NCBI GenBank assembly: GCA_030445275.1
Contig: JAUCSE010000082.1
Location: 62,001-126,000 of the forward strand
DNA: 64,000 nucleotides
Reading direction: 5' to 3'
Origin: Mucilaginibacter sp.
GTDB lineage: Bacteria; Bacteroidota; Bacteroidia; Sphingobacteriales; Sphingobacteriaceae
The number at the start of each line of letters is the position of its first letter. The stretch's first letter is position 1. The notes under the pieces are model-generated. The model did not search any database. It was not told where the DNA came from and worked only from the letters and a program-made list of their open reading frames with translations. Made by a program: the position numbers and the translations under genes. Below, piece after piece: positions 17,177 to 25,330 of the stretch.

Positions 17177-17614
17177 ATGAGTAAAGCAATCATTAAAACT
17201 GAAAAAGGTGACATGACCGTAGAATTCTATGACAATGATGCACCTAATACTGTAGCTAACTTTAAAAAATTAGCTAAATCAAACTTTTACGACAATGTGA
17301 TCTTCCACAGGGTGATCCCAAATTTCATGATACAAGGTGGCGATCCAACCGGTACAGGCGCTGGTGGCCCAGGCTACAAAATTGATTGCGAACTAACCGG
17401 CGAAAACCAATACCATGACCGTGGTGTGCTTTCAATGGCACATGCTGGCCGTAACACCGGTGGATCGCAGTTTTTCATCTGCCATAGCCGTGCAAACACT
17501 GCTCACTTAGACCGTAACCACACCGTATTTGGTAAAGTTATTGAAAACGTTGATGTGGTTGACGCTATACGCCAGGGCGATAAAATTTTAACCATCGAAG
17601 TAATAGAAGATTAA
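17177..17614 (+). CDS. Cyclophilin-type peptidyl-prolyl cis-trans isomerase
   Basis: Catalyses proline isomerisation during protein folding. Start ATG 17177 (MSKAIIKTEKGDMTVEFYD) gives 145 residues, the size of a cytoplasmic single-domain cyclophilin; the 33-residue upstream extension is repeat-derived. Active-site blocks: FHRVIPNFMIQGGDPTGTG (catalytic Arg and Gln), GVLSMAHAGRNTGGSQFFIC, and LDRNHTVFGKVI. There is no signal peptide, so it acts in the cytoplasm. A perfect 20-bp stem-loop follows directly and separates it from the DUF5606 gene. Confidence 0.95.
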   Translation: MSKAIIKTEKGDMTVEFYDNDAPNTVANFKKLAKSNFYDNVIFHRVIPNFMIQGGDPTGTGAGGPGYKIDCELTGENQYHDRGVLSMAHAGRNTGGSQFFICHSRANTAHLDRNHTVFGKVIENVDVVDAIRQGDKILTIEVIED

Positions 17615-17624
17615 GTGAATGGTT

Positions 17625-17686
17625 GATTGGGTTGAATAAGTTGATGGAGTTATTAATTTAACCTAATCAACTTATTCAACCCAATC
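17625..17686. repeat. Stem-loop with perfect 20-bp arms (family M)
   Basis: The arm GATTGGGTTGAATAAGTTGA (17625-17644) is exactly complementary to 17667-17686, with a 22-base loop. The arms are built from repeated TTGA and GGTTGA words. It lies between two plus-strand genes. The T-run expected of a terminator is absent. Confidence 0.8.
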
Positions 17687-17705
17687 AATCTAATCAACAA
17701 AAAAT

Positions 17706-18206
17706 ATGAATTTACAAGGAATTGTAGCCGTATCAGGTAAACCAGGCTTGTGGAAAGCTTTAGCACAAAATAAGAACGGTTATGTACTGGAGAGCCTTGA
17801 TGCTCAAAAAACCAAGTTGGTAGCCAACCTGTCGACAGCCAAATTAGCTGCCCTGAGCGAGATCACCATTTTTGGTGTTGACGATGATATCAAGCTTACA
17901 GATGTTTTTGAACAGATGAAAGGCGCTGCCAACGTACCCGATGCTAAAGCTGATGGCAAAAAATTGAGAGAGTTCTTTTTCCAGGTAGCCCCTGAGCATG
18001 ACGAAGAAAAGGTTTACGCCTCTGACATGAAAAAGGTGATATCATGGTATCATTTGCTAAAAGACTTGCCACTTTTTAACGAAGCAGACCCAGCCCTTGC
18101 ACCGGCAGAAGCCGAAGCACCTGTTGCTGTTGAAGAAATTGCTGAATCGGCACCCGCCGCAGCCCCAAAACCAAAGGCTAAAAAAGCCATCAAAAAAGCC
18201 GAGTAA
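17706..18206 (+). CDS. DUF5606-family protein with Ala/Lys-rich tail
   Basis: A 166-residue cytoplasmic protein of unknown function, conserved across Bacteroidota. The N-terminal domain (MNLQGIVAVSGKPGLWKAL, NGYVLESLDAQKTKLVANLS) is followed by a second helical part (LREFFFQVAPEHDEEKVYASDMKKVISWYHLL). From about residue 125 the tail is low complexity, rich in Ala, Pro, Glu and Lys (PAAAPKPKAKKAIKKAE), and is probably disordered and basic. The final codons form the left arm of its own terminator. It lies downstream of the cyclophilin. Confidence 0.85.
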   Translation: MNLQGIVAVSGKPGLWKALAQNKNGYVLESLDAQKTKLVANLSTAKLAALSEITIFGVDDDIKLTDVFEQMKGAANVPDAKADGKKLREFFFQVAPEHDEEKVYASDMKKVISWYHLLKDLPLFNEADPALAPAEAEAPVAVEEIAESAPAAAPKPKAKKAIKKAE

Positions 18207-18219
18207 TCTCGGCTTTTTT
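18192..18219 (+). terminator. Rho-independent terminator overlapping the DUF5606 stop codon
   Basis: AAAAAAGCCGAG and CTCGGCTTTTTT pair around a TAAT loop that contains the stop codon (18204-18206). The T-run follows on the plus strand. The A-run on the left lets it also work on the minus strand for the convergent gene. Confidence 0.85.
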
Positions 18220-18246
18220 GATTTGATAATATTCCAATATCCCATC

Positions 18247-18276
18247 ACGTCATTGCGAGGTACGAAGCAATGACGT
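18247..18276. repeat. Family A repeat, minimal 30-bp form
   Basis: ACGTCATTGC and GCAATGACGT flank only GAGGTACGAA. The interior seen in other copies is missing, so this is either a deletion derivative or the basic unit. It sits between two convergent genes. Confidence 0.75.
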
Positions 18277-18286
18277 ATTTTTATAT

Positions 18287-18700
18287 TCAGGCATCTACCG
18301 CATCATACACAATAACCTTTTCCCAAAGGTGGCCACAGTTTTTAATAAACTCCAGATGTATAGGATGGGTTTGGTAAGTAGCCTGACCGGCCAGATCGCT
18401 AAAGAACATCAGTTCAGATACTGCCCAACTGTTATCAACCACATCACGTTTTTCGGTACTGGCTACAACGCCAACCTTCAGTTTTTTTACGGTTTCAATT
18501 TTGGCTAAAGTTTTTACACCGGCTACCAGTTTGTCCCGGTCCTCAACCGAGCCTGGGTTTTTAAGCCAGAAAAACACATGATGAACTACTGGGAATTCTT
18601 CTTTTTGATGATCTGATAATGGCATGGCTGATGCTGCTATAGTACCCGCTGCCAGCGCAGCGGTAGTGGTTATAAATTTACGTCTGTTTGATGTGCTCAT
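18287..18700 (-). CDS. Dabb (stress-response A/B barrel) domain protein with Tat signal
   Basis: A 137-residue protein. The twin-arginine leader NRRKFITTTAALAAGTIAASA implies export in a folded state. The rest is one Dabb domain: VVHHVFFWLKNPGSVEDRDKLV, ELMFFSDLAGQATYQTHPIHLEFI and WEKVIVYD, the usual dimeric ferredoxin-like barrel. Members of this fold include small decyclases and proteins of unknown role, so no reaction is assigned. It is monocistronic, with repeat elements on both sides. Confidence 0.88.
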   Translation of the reverse strand: MSTSNRRKFITTTAALAAGTIAASAMPLSDHQKEEFPVVHHVFFWLKNPGSVEDRDKLVAGVKTLAKIETVKKLKVGVVASTEKRDVVDNSWAVSELMFFSDLAGQATYQTHPIHLEFIKNCGHLWEKVIVYDAVDA

Positions 18701-18758
18701 GGTAGTTGAAATAATGCCTTAAATTAACAAGAATTATCTAAAATTGAAGTCAGAAAAT

Positions 18759-18835
18759 GGCCTGTCATCCTGAGCCTGTCGAAGGATCGCGTGAAGAGGC
18801 CTGTCTACCATGCTTCGACAGGCTCAGCATGACAC
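18759..18835. repeat. Dispersed repeat family B (copy 2)
   Basis: GCCTGTCATCCTGAGCCTG at the left and GACAGGCTCAGCATGACA at the right form the arms, with an AAGAGGCCTGTC centre. It is nearly identical to the copy at 11477-11555 outside the centre. Confidence 0.75.
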
Positions 18836-18860
18836 CCCTACTTTCACTCATACTCCTTTA

Positions 18861-19784
18861 CTAGCAATCAGGCTGCTGGCATTTTTCATCAGCAAATTCG
18901 GGTTCAAAGGTACTGTGGATAATGTCGAGATGTTCCAGGCGATGGCGTAGATCGTGTTTAATGTTATCAAACTCGTTTATCGCTTCGGGGTTTATAACCA
19001 GGTGGGCTGTCAACGCATTTTCTGTAGTACTCAAGGCCCAAACGTGCATGTGGTGTACATCAACCACGCCTTTACCCTTCATCAGTTCTGTCTTGATCTT
19101 AACAAGGTCCATTTCTTTCGGTACACCATCCATTTCCAGGCGCAGGCTATCTTTAAGCAGGCTCCAGGTGCCGCGTAATATCACAACAGCTATAATGATA
19201 CTCACTACGCTATCAATCCAATATATCCTTGTAAAATAAATAATAATGCCCGATACCACTACACCAAACGATACTATGGCATCAACGGCCATGTGCAGGT
19301 AAGCGCCTTTAACATTCAGATCGGTATCCTTATCCTTTACAAAAAGCCAGGCTGTAAAACCGTTTACGGCAATACCTATAAAAGCTACCCAAGCCATGGT
19401 GCCTCCCGATACCACTTCGGGATTCATAAAACGCATAATGGCCTCATAAATAATAAAACCTACTGCCACAAATAAGATCAGTGCATTAAAAAAAGATACA
19501 ATAATGGTCGACCGTTTATAGCCGTATGTATATTTACTGTTGGCGCTCACCTTGGTCAGCTTAAACGCCAGTAGCGCAAGGGCTAATGAGGCTACATCGC
19601 TCAGGTTATGTCCGGCATCGGTTAATAACGACAGAGAATGTGTTGTTAATCCGGCAATTACTTCGATAATTATAAAAACCGAGTTTAAAATGATACCGAC
19701 AATAAAGGCGGTATTCAAATGATCTAACTTGGGGGCATGGTCATGGTGATGACCTGCATGTGAATGATCGTGACCTGCTGACAT
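18861..19784 (-). CDS. czcD: Cation diffusion facilitator, zinc-type metal exporter
   Basis: Exports Zn2+ or a similar divalent metal across the inner membrane by proton antiport. It has 307 residues and six predicted membrane helices. The His-rich N terminus (HDHSHAGHHHDH) probably binds metal. The transport site shows the HD-HD pattern of zinc transporters: H59 and D63 in TDAGHNLSD, H164 and D168 in YLHMAVDAI. The C-terminal cytoplasmic domain includes DVHHMHVWALSTTENALTAHLV and ends with a cysteine pair (CQQPDC). The symbol follows the general family name. The TACCTTTG element lies only 4 bases before the ATG, suggesting a leaderless mRNA. Confidence 0.9.
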   Translation of the reverse strand: MSAGHDHSHAGHHHDHAPKLDHLNTAFIVGIILNSVFIIIEVIAGLTTHSLSLLTDAGHNLSDVASLALALLAFKLTKVSANSKYTYGYKRSTIIVSFFNALILFVAVGFIIYEAIMRFMNPEVVSGGTMAWVAFIGIAVNGFTAWLFVKDKDTDLNVKGAYLHMAVDAIVSFGVVVSGIIIYFTRIYWIDSVVSIIIAVVILRGTWSLLKDSLRLEMDGVPKEMDLVKIKTELMKGKGVVDVHHMHVWALSTTENALTAHLVINPEAINEFDNIKHDLRHRLEHLDIIHSTFEPEFADEKCQQPDC

Positions 19785-19788
19785 ACAG

Positions 19789-19796
19789 CAAAGGTA
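19789..19796 (-). promoter_or_regulatory. Promoter -7 element of the CDF gene, next to the ATG
   Basis: Minus-strand TACCTTTG is a perfect TAnnTTTG match ending 4 bases before the start codon. Transcription would start at or very near the ATG. No other in-frame ATG lies close downstream. Confidence 0.5.
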
Positions 19797-19805
19797 GGGA
19801 AAAAA

Positions 19806-19946
19806 TGTGCAGATTAAACCGATGTGCAGATTTCAAATGTGCAGATATGCAGATTACTTTACCTTAAACTCGAATAAGGATTACTTAAAAATCCATCAAT
19901 CATCTGCACATCTGAAATTTGCACATCTATAATCCGCATATCCGAT
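19806..19946. repeat. Dispersed repeat family C, full inverted form
   Basis: The word ATGTGCAGAT is repeated four times with variation on the left (19806-19855). Its inverse ATCTGCACAT and relatives lie on the right (19900-19946). The element fills the whole gap between two minus-strand genes. Confidence 0.7.
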
Positions 19947-19947
19947 C

Positions 19948-20421
19948 TCACTCATGATGATACGGCTCACCTTTGATAATAGTATAGACCCTGTACAACT
20001 GTTCTACAAAAAACAGGCGAACCATCTGGTGCGAGAACGTCATGCGCGAAAGGGATATTTTATCATTGGCCCGCTGATAAACCGATTGGTCAAAACCATA
20101 AGGGCCGCCGATTATAAATATAAGATTGGCCGATGAGCTGATCTCTTTTTTATTGATGTAAGCCGCAAATTGGGTAGATGAAAATTCAGTTCCTCTTTCG
20201 TCCATGAGTATCACGTGATCAAGCGGGGTTACTTTTTTCAGTATCAGTTCGGCCTCTTTGGCTTTTTGCTGTTCGGCACTCAAGGCTTTGGTATTTTTCA
20301 GTTCGTTAATTTCAACCAGTTCCAGTTTGGTGTAATGCTTTAAGCGCTTTACATATTTTTCAATGCCTTCTTTTAAATAAGCATCTTCAGTTTTGCCAAC
20401 GGTAAGGAAAGTGATCTTCAT
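19948..20421 (-). CDS. rlmH: 23S rRNA (pseudouridine-1915 N3) methyltransferase
   Basis: Methylates pseudouridine 1915 in helix 69 of 23S rRNA on the assembled 70S ribosome, using SAM. It has 157 residues, the normal size of this SPOUT-fold dimer. Motifs: MKITFLTVGKTEDAYLKEGIEKYVKRL, VILMDERGTEFSS, LIFIIGGPYGFDQ (the knotted SAM loop) and MTFSHQMVRLFFVEQLYRVYTIIKGEPYHHE at the C terminus. Start ATG at 20421. It is divergent from the MutS-like gene across 67 AT-rich bases. Confidence 0.97.
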   Translation of the reverse strand: MKITFLTVGKTEDAYLKEGIEKYVKRLKHYTKLELVEINELKNTKALSAEQQKAKEAELILKKVTPLDHVILMDERGTEFSSTQFAAYINKKEISSSANLIFIIGGPYGFDQSVYQRANDKISLSRMTFSHQMVRLFFVEQLYRVYTIIKGEPYHHE

Positions 20422-20430
20422 ATCTTAAAC

Positions 20431-20446
20431 AAATAAACGTTTATTT
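20431..20446. promoter_or_regulatory. 16-bp perfect palindrome in the rlmH/MutS-like divergent promoter
   Basis: AAATAAACGTTTATTT is perfectly symmetric. A third half-site (GTTTATTTAG) follows at 20458-20467. It lies in the 67-base gap between two divergent starts and could be an operator or a DNA-bending site. Confidence 0.4.
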
Positions 20447-20488
20447 AAAATATATGTGTTTATTTAGCTATAATTTTTTACACGAATA

Positions 20489-22297
20489 ATGGAACAGGAT
20501 ATTATCAACGATTATCAGCAACGTGCCCTTCTAGCCGGGCAGGAAGCTACTAAATATAAACAACTGGCCAATACCTACTCGCTGCTCAGGCTAAGCATTT
20601 TTGCATTGATCGTGGTAGCCATTTATTTTGGCATAATACTGGACAGTTTTACTGTAGTGTCCATCGCTTTTATTGCACTTGTTTTTGCCTTTGCCTGGCT
20701 GGTATCGCGCCAAAGCAAGTATGAACGCCAAAAGCAATACTTTGACGATCTGCAAAAGGTAAATAATAATGAGGTGGCCAGTATACAAAGCCATGCCAAT
20801 ATATACAACGATGGCTCCCGCTTTGCCAGTGATAAACATTTTTACACTGCTGATCTGGACATCTTTGGCAATGCCTCACTATATCAGTTGGTAAATCGTA
20901 CAGCCACATCAACAGGTAATAATAAACTGGCACAGTGGTTTGATAAGCCTTCTGCAAAAAAAATCATCCTGCCCCGACAGGAAGCAGTTAAGGAAGTGGC
21001 GATTAAAAACGATTGGAAACTGGAAATACAAACCCGGCTATTATTTGCCTTGAAGCAGGATACCGATCAACTGAAAAATCTTTTTAAATACCTGCACCTC
21101 CCTTTGGGTATGCCGGGCGAAAAATGGCTTAACATTTACACCAAAATTGCTCCATACCTATTCGTCACATTGTTGGTATTGGCCTGGTTTTTTCCGTTAG
21201 TCAGGCTGGCTGCTATTTTAGTTGGATTGATTAATATGGGCCTTGTATTATCAAAAGCCATGTACATCAAAAAAGCCGATCTGATAGCGGGTAAAATTGG
21301 CGATACGCTGGCCAACTACGCCGGTGCATTTAAACGTATAGAAGAAGAGCAATGGCAAACGTCTTATAACATTGCTTTGGCACAGCAATTAAAAGCAGAT
21401 CAAACATCCGGCAAAATAAAAGAACTTGCTGAGCTGATTAATAAACTCAATTACCATCTGAACTTGTTTGTGGGTGGTATACTCAACCTCTTTTTTTTGT
21501 GGGATATCCGCATGGTTATCGCTATCGAAAACTGGAAACGCCAGAATAATGAAAGCCTGGAAACTGCCTTTGATGTAATTGCTGAGTTTGAAGCCCTGAT
21601 CAGTTTAGCTGGCTTAGCTATTAATTACCCGGAATGGAGCTTCCCGCATATTGACGATAAACCCAGTTATACCCTGATAGCCAAAGGACTTGCCCACCCG
21701 CTTATTGATGCCGACAAACGCATTGAAAATGATTATGAACTGGATGATACGTTTAAGATTGACATCATCACCGGATCGAATATGGCGGGTAAGAGCACTT
21801 TTTTACGAACCATAGGCATCAATACCGTGCTGGCGCTTTGCGGGGCACCGGTATGCGCTAAAACCATGCAGGTGTCAGTGATTACCATGATCAGCTATAT
21901 GCGGATTAAAGACTCATTGAACGAAAGTACCTCGACCTTTAAAGCCGAACTTGACCGCCTGCAAATGTTGCTGGCCGCGGTTGAGAACGAACCCAAGATA
22001 TTTTTCCTGATAGATGAAATGCTGCGCGGTACCAACTCGGTTGATAAATACTTAGGATCAAAAGCCGTAATTGAGCAGCTGATCAAAAAAAATGCTGTAG
22101 GTATGGTGGCCACACACGACTTGCAGATAGCCCAGCTGGAAACTAAATATCCTGATTATGTTCGCAATTTTTACTTTGATATACAGGTAAAGGATGGCGA
22201 AATGCTGTTTGATTATAAAATTAAACATGGCGAATGTAAAACTTTCAATGCCTCTTTACTACTGAAACAAATAGGGATTGATGTAGAAGCAGAATGA
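20489..22297 (+). CDS. Membrane-anchored MutS-like ATPase (MutS domain V)
   Basis: A 602-residue protein whose C terminus is the MutS-family ABC ATPase: Walker A ITGSNMAGKSTFLRTIG near residue 430, the STSTFKAELDRL signature region, Walker B KIFFLIDEMLRGTNSVDK near residue 505, and GMVATHDLQIAQLE. It lacks the MutS mismatch-recognition domain (no N-terminal FxE). Instead the N-terminal half has two hydrophobic pairs, about residues 32-70 and 220-260, that look like transmembrane hairpins. This architecture is a MutS-related group in Bacteroidota whose job is unknown; classical mismatch repair is unlikely. It is divergent from rlmH. Confidence 0.85.
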   Translation: MEQDIINDYQQRALLAGQEATKYKQLANTYSLLRLSIFALIVVAIYFGIILDSFTVVSIAFIALVFAFAWLVSRQSKYERQKQYFDDLQKVNNNEVASIQSHANIYNDGSRFASDKHFYTADLDIFGNASLYQLVNRTATSTGNNKLAQWFDKPSAKKIILPRQEAVKEVAIKNDWKLEIQTRLLFALKQDTDQLKNLFKYLHLPLGMPGEKWLNIYTKIAPYLFVTLLVLAWFFPLVRLAAILVGLINMGLVLSKAMYIKKADLIAGKIGDTLANYAGAFKRIEEEQWQTSYNIALAQQLKADQTSGKIKELAELINKLNYHLNLFVGGILNLFFLWDIRMVIAIENWKRQNNESLETAFDVIAEFEALISLAGLAINYPEWSFPHIDDKPSYTLIAKGLAHPLIDADKRIENDYELDDTFKIDIITGSNMAGKSTFLRTIGINTVLALCGAPVCAKTMQVSVITMISYMRIKDSLNESTSTFKAELDRLQMLLAAVENEPKIFFLIDEMLRGTNSVDKYLGSKAVIEQLIKKNAVGMVATHDLQIAQLETKYPDYVRNFYFDIQVKDGEMLFDYKIKHGECKTFNASLLLKQIGIDVEAE

Positions 22298-22339
22298 GAA
22301 AGGAATCAAGAGTTTAGATACAAGAAATAAGATAACTCG

Positions 22340-22410
22340 CCAATGTTGGTGTTGTCACCAACATTATCTTTCATACACTAATATGTTGTTGGTGACAACA
22401 CCAACAATGG
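22340..22410. repeat. Dispersed repeat family I (GTTGGTGTTGTC words)
   Basis: Arms CCAATGTTGGTGTTGTCACC and the inverse GGTGACAACACCAACAATGG surround a short AT-rich spacer. Each arm also contains an internal GTTGGTG/CACCAAC palindrome. The preceding 22298-22335 holds GAATCAAGAGTTTAGATACA-type words (family J). Confidence 0.7.
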
Positions 22411-22426
22411 CACAGTAAGTATAAAA

Positions 22427-22525
22427 CGCGTCATTACGAGGTACGAAGCAATCTCTACACAGGTAGCTATGTAAGTTTGCTCTGTATAGCATAGAGATTG
22501 CTTCGTACCTCAGCAATGACGTGCG
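22427..22525. repeat. Family A repeat, short form
   Basis: CGCGTCATTACGAGGTACGA at the left and its inverse at the right (CTTCGTACCTCAGCAATGAC) enclose about 45 bases, including AGCATAGAGATTG. The same form occurs at 33099-33198 and 41041-41131. Confidence 0.8.
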
Positions 22526-22543
22526 GGCTTTTATATTATTAAC

Positions 22544-22587
22544 AAACGAAGAAGGCTCCCCGATTAATCGGAGAGCCTTCTTCGTTT
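22544..22587 (-). terminator. Terminator of the outer-membrane receptor gene
   Basis: A long stem (arms AAACGAAGAAGGCTC and GAGCCTTCTTCGTTT, core CCGATTAATCGG with one mismatch) lies 45 bases after the receptor stop on the minus strand. T residues are scattered after it. It probably works in both directions. Confidence 0.7.
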
Positions 22588-22631
22588 TAAACGGTCTTTG
22601 CTCCTGACTCTAAAAGTCTTGCATCTATATC

Positions 22632-25169
22632 TTATCTACCGCCTGCTGGTACACCCTGGCCACCGCCCTGATCGCCTTGTTTCTGGTCGTCATTATTAAC
22701 TCCTTTTTTCTGTTGATTAGGGTTACTGAAGGTAGTTTTACCAAAGCTATAGCTAAACGTTAAACCAAATGAACGGAACGGAAACGCAGTTGAACTACTT
22801 TGCGTAAAGCTTGCGCTGCTGATATTTTGATCAAAATGCTTGTCGCGAGCAAATGGCTGTACGGTGTTAAAACCAACGGCCAGTTTTCTTTTCATAAATT
22901 GTTTTTTGATACCAAATGCATAAATACCAAATGCCGGGTTGGTACCTTGTATGGTACGCCGTGCCGAGTTGGTAAAGCCAAACAATTCTGCCAAGAAATC
23001 ACCTTTAAACTGGTATGATGCACTTCCGAATGCCGAGAACTGGAAATAAGTACCAATTTTTGAAGCACTGCTTGCAAATTCATCAAATATAGTTGGGCTA
23101 TAAGTATAACCGTTTATACTCGCCCTTATAGTTAAAGGTTTTATAGGGTTTACCGAACCAAAGAAACTGGCACCGAATGAATTGTTACGGCCAATGTTTT
23201 GGTAAGTTGTACGGGTTGCATGAACAGTTTGGCTTCCGATAGTTTCAGTCAAAGTATCAGCAATACCTTCTATCAGGTTATTAGTTCTTTTGTAATAAAC
23301 CGAAAAGTTCAACACCGATGATTTGATGAAAGTATTGTAACCTAACTCAATAGTTTGTGAAACCTCAGGTGCCAGGTTAGGGTTACCTACACTTTGATTC
23401 TGGATGTTGCTGCGGTTAATGAACGGATTCAGGAACTGCAGGCTTGGCCTTGTTATACGTTTGCTGTATGACAATTTAAGCGTTTGGTTGCCAAACTGTT
23501 TTTGTATAGTTAAGCTTGGAATATAAGTTGTATAATTTGACGAAAATGGCTGCAGGTTCTGGAACAGGTTACTGTTAGCATCCTGGAACGGATTCTGCGG
23601 ATCGCCTTTTATCCGGGTGTCCTCTACACGGCCACCTGCCAATATTGAGTAACTTTTAGGCAGGGTAATGGTGAACACCGCATAACCGGCATATACATTT
23701 TGCGTATAATCATACAAATTTGAGTTTAACGAATCGCGTAAGGCGTTGTTGCCACTATTGTCTGTATCAAATATATCGTAGTTACTGTTTATACGGCGCT
23801 GTATGGTTTTGCCACCTGCTTCAATCTTTAATACCTTACTTACTGGCAGGGTATAATCTAACTGGAAAGTGTACTCGTTATTTTTACCATTGTTATCGCC
23901 GGTTTGGCTCGGATTCTGCGCAGTGAACAAGTTGGTATAATCTGTGGTAATAATACTATGGCTCCACTGCCCGGATACGGTTATTTCCTCACCCTCTTTT
24001 TTAAACTTGTGGGTATAGTCAATATTCCAGTCAAATCCGCCAAAATGATTGTGGGAGGTATTTTTACTAAAATACTGTATTGGTGAAATATGGTTGTCAA
24101 TATTATTAATACCGCTGCCATCAATATTAAAACCACCATCATTAAGCCTGAAAGTACTGTTAATGCTGTTAAACGCATTAAATTCATAACCCATGGTAAC
24201 AGAACCTATAGCACCATGCCTTTTAATACGGCTGCTTGAATTATTAAAATTGTGGACCAACTCATTACCGTTGGCATCTTTCAACACCTGGTCAAAGGTC
24301 GTCAGTGAAGTTTGAGGCCAGGTTAAGTTACCACCCGCGTTAATACCTAAACTAAAGCGGTTCTTGTTATAGTTAAGGTTAATGTTACCGTTATTTTGAC
24401 GTGTACCTACCCCACCACTTACCGAACCACTAATACCCGACATATTTTTTTGCTTGGTAATGATATTGATGATACCGCCAGAACCTTCTGCATCATACTT
24501 GGCTGATGGAGAAGTTACCACCTCGATACTCTTGATCTGATCGGCAGGGATAGTTTTTAACACATCCGATAAATTGGCCGATGTAGCGCCCGATGGTTTA
24601 CCATTGATCAATACGCGTACGTTTGCATCGCCACGTACAGATACGTTACCGTTGATATCAACAGCTACCAAGGGCACTTTTTGCAATACATCTGTAGCAT
24701 TACCACCCGCAGCTGTAAGGTCTTTTTCGGCATTGTAAACAATTTTATCAATCTTGTTTTCAATCAGCGGTGCCTCACCAACTACGTTTACCTGGGCCAG
24801 CGCGTGTGCGCCGGGAGCAAGCAATATACTACCCATTTTATTATCGGGCTTAGATGCTGTTGTAGTTACGGGGTCAATTGTTTTTGAAGGATAGCCAATA
24901 AAAGATATCACCAGTTTGTAACTGCCTGGTTTTATATTATTCAGTTTAAAATTTCCTTTTTCATCAGTCACCACACCGGTAATAGGCGATTTTCCACCGC
25001 TGCGGTATAAACCTACGGTGGTATAATCCATTGGTTTTTTGGTTACAGAATCAAGCACAATACCCGATATCCGGCCCGTGGTTGTTGGTCCGCTACCGCC
25101 CACACCAAATTGGGCCCGTGCAGAAAGTGTAAAACAAAAAAGTGCTATAAATATGTAAAAACGTTTCAT
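22632..25169 (-). CDS. Outer-membrane beta-barrel receptor of the OMP_b-brl_3 type
   Basis: An 845-residue exported protein. Signal peptide MKRFYIFIALFCFTLSARAQ; carboxypeptidase-like regulatory domain (GRISGIVLDSVTKKPMDYTTVGLYRSG); then a TonB plug-like region with ENKIDKIVYNAEKDLTAAGGNATDVLQKVPLVAVDINGNVSVRGDANVRVLINGKPSG and IKSIEVVTSPSAKYDAEGSGGIINIITK; then a long barrel. After the last strand (FSYSFGKTTF) comes an odd Gly/Gln/Asp-rich tail, GDQGGGQGVPAGGR. The family is common in Bacteroidota and its ligands are mostly unknown. A 10-bp stem sits 6 bases before the ATG. It is monocistronic, with a strong terminator. Confidence 0.9.
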   Translation of the reverse strand: MKRFYIFIALFCFTLSARAQFGVGGSGPTTTGRISGIVLDSVTKKPMDYTTVGLYRSGGKSPITGVVTDEKGNFKLNNIKPGSYKLVISFIGYPSKTIDPVTTTASKPDNKMGSILLAPGAHALAQVNVVGEAPLIENKIDKIVYNAEKDLTAAGGNATDVLQKVPLVAVDINGNVSVRGDANVRVLINGKPSGATSANLSDVLKTIPADQIKSIEVVTSPSAKYDAEGSGGIINIITKQKNMSGISGSVSGGVGTRQNNGNINLNYNKNRFSLGINAGGNLTWPQTSLTTFDQVLKDANGNELVHNFNNSSSRIKRHGAIGSVTMGYEFNAFNSINSTFRLNDGGFNIDGSGINNIDNHISPIQYFSKNTSHNHFGGFDWNIDYTHKFKKEGEEITVSGQWSHSIITTDYTNLFTAQNPSQTGDNNGKNNEYTFQLDYTLPVSKVLKIEAGGKTIQRRINSNYDIFDTDNSGNNALRDSLNSNLYDYTQNVYAGYAVFTITLPKSYSILAGGRVEDTRIKGDPQNPFQDANSNLFQNLQPFSSNYTTYIPSLTIQKQFGNQTLKLSYSKRITRPSLQFLNPFINRSNIQNQSVGNPNLAPEVSQTIELGYNTFIKSSVLNFSVYYKRTNNLIEGIADTLTETIGSQTVHATRTTYQNIGRNNSFGASFFGSVNPIKPLTIRASINGYTYSPTIFDEFASSASKIGTYFQFSAFGSASYQFKGDFLAELFGFTNSARRTIQGTNPAFGIYAFGIKKQFMKRKLAVGFNTVQPFARDKHFDQNISSASFTQSSSTAFPFRSFGLTFSYSFGKTTFSNPNQQKKGVNNDDQKQGDQGGGQGVPAGGR

Positions 25170-25175
25170 TTACTA

Positions 25176-25205
25176 AGTATTTTCGTAATTGGAGGCGAAA
25201 ATACT
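25176..25205 (-). promoter_or_regulatory. Hairpin in the receptor mRNA leader
   Basis: AGTATTTTCG and CGAAAATACT pair perfectly around a 10-base loop and end 6 bases before the ATG. TATTTTCG within it is one base from the -7 consensus, so it may be DNA- or RNA-level control. Confidence 0.45.
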
Positions 25206-25330
25206 TTAAATGTTACACCCTAAACTGTTATTTTTTTAATAATATGTAAATTGTCATGTATATGTTACACTAAGATTATGTAAACAGGATGTAAACCCAG
25301 TATTCCACCCTTACCTACTTATCCTGAAGG

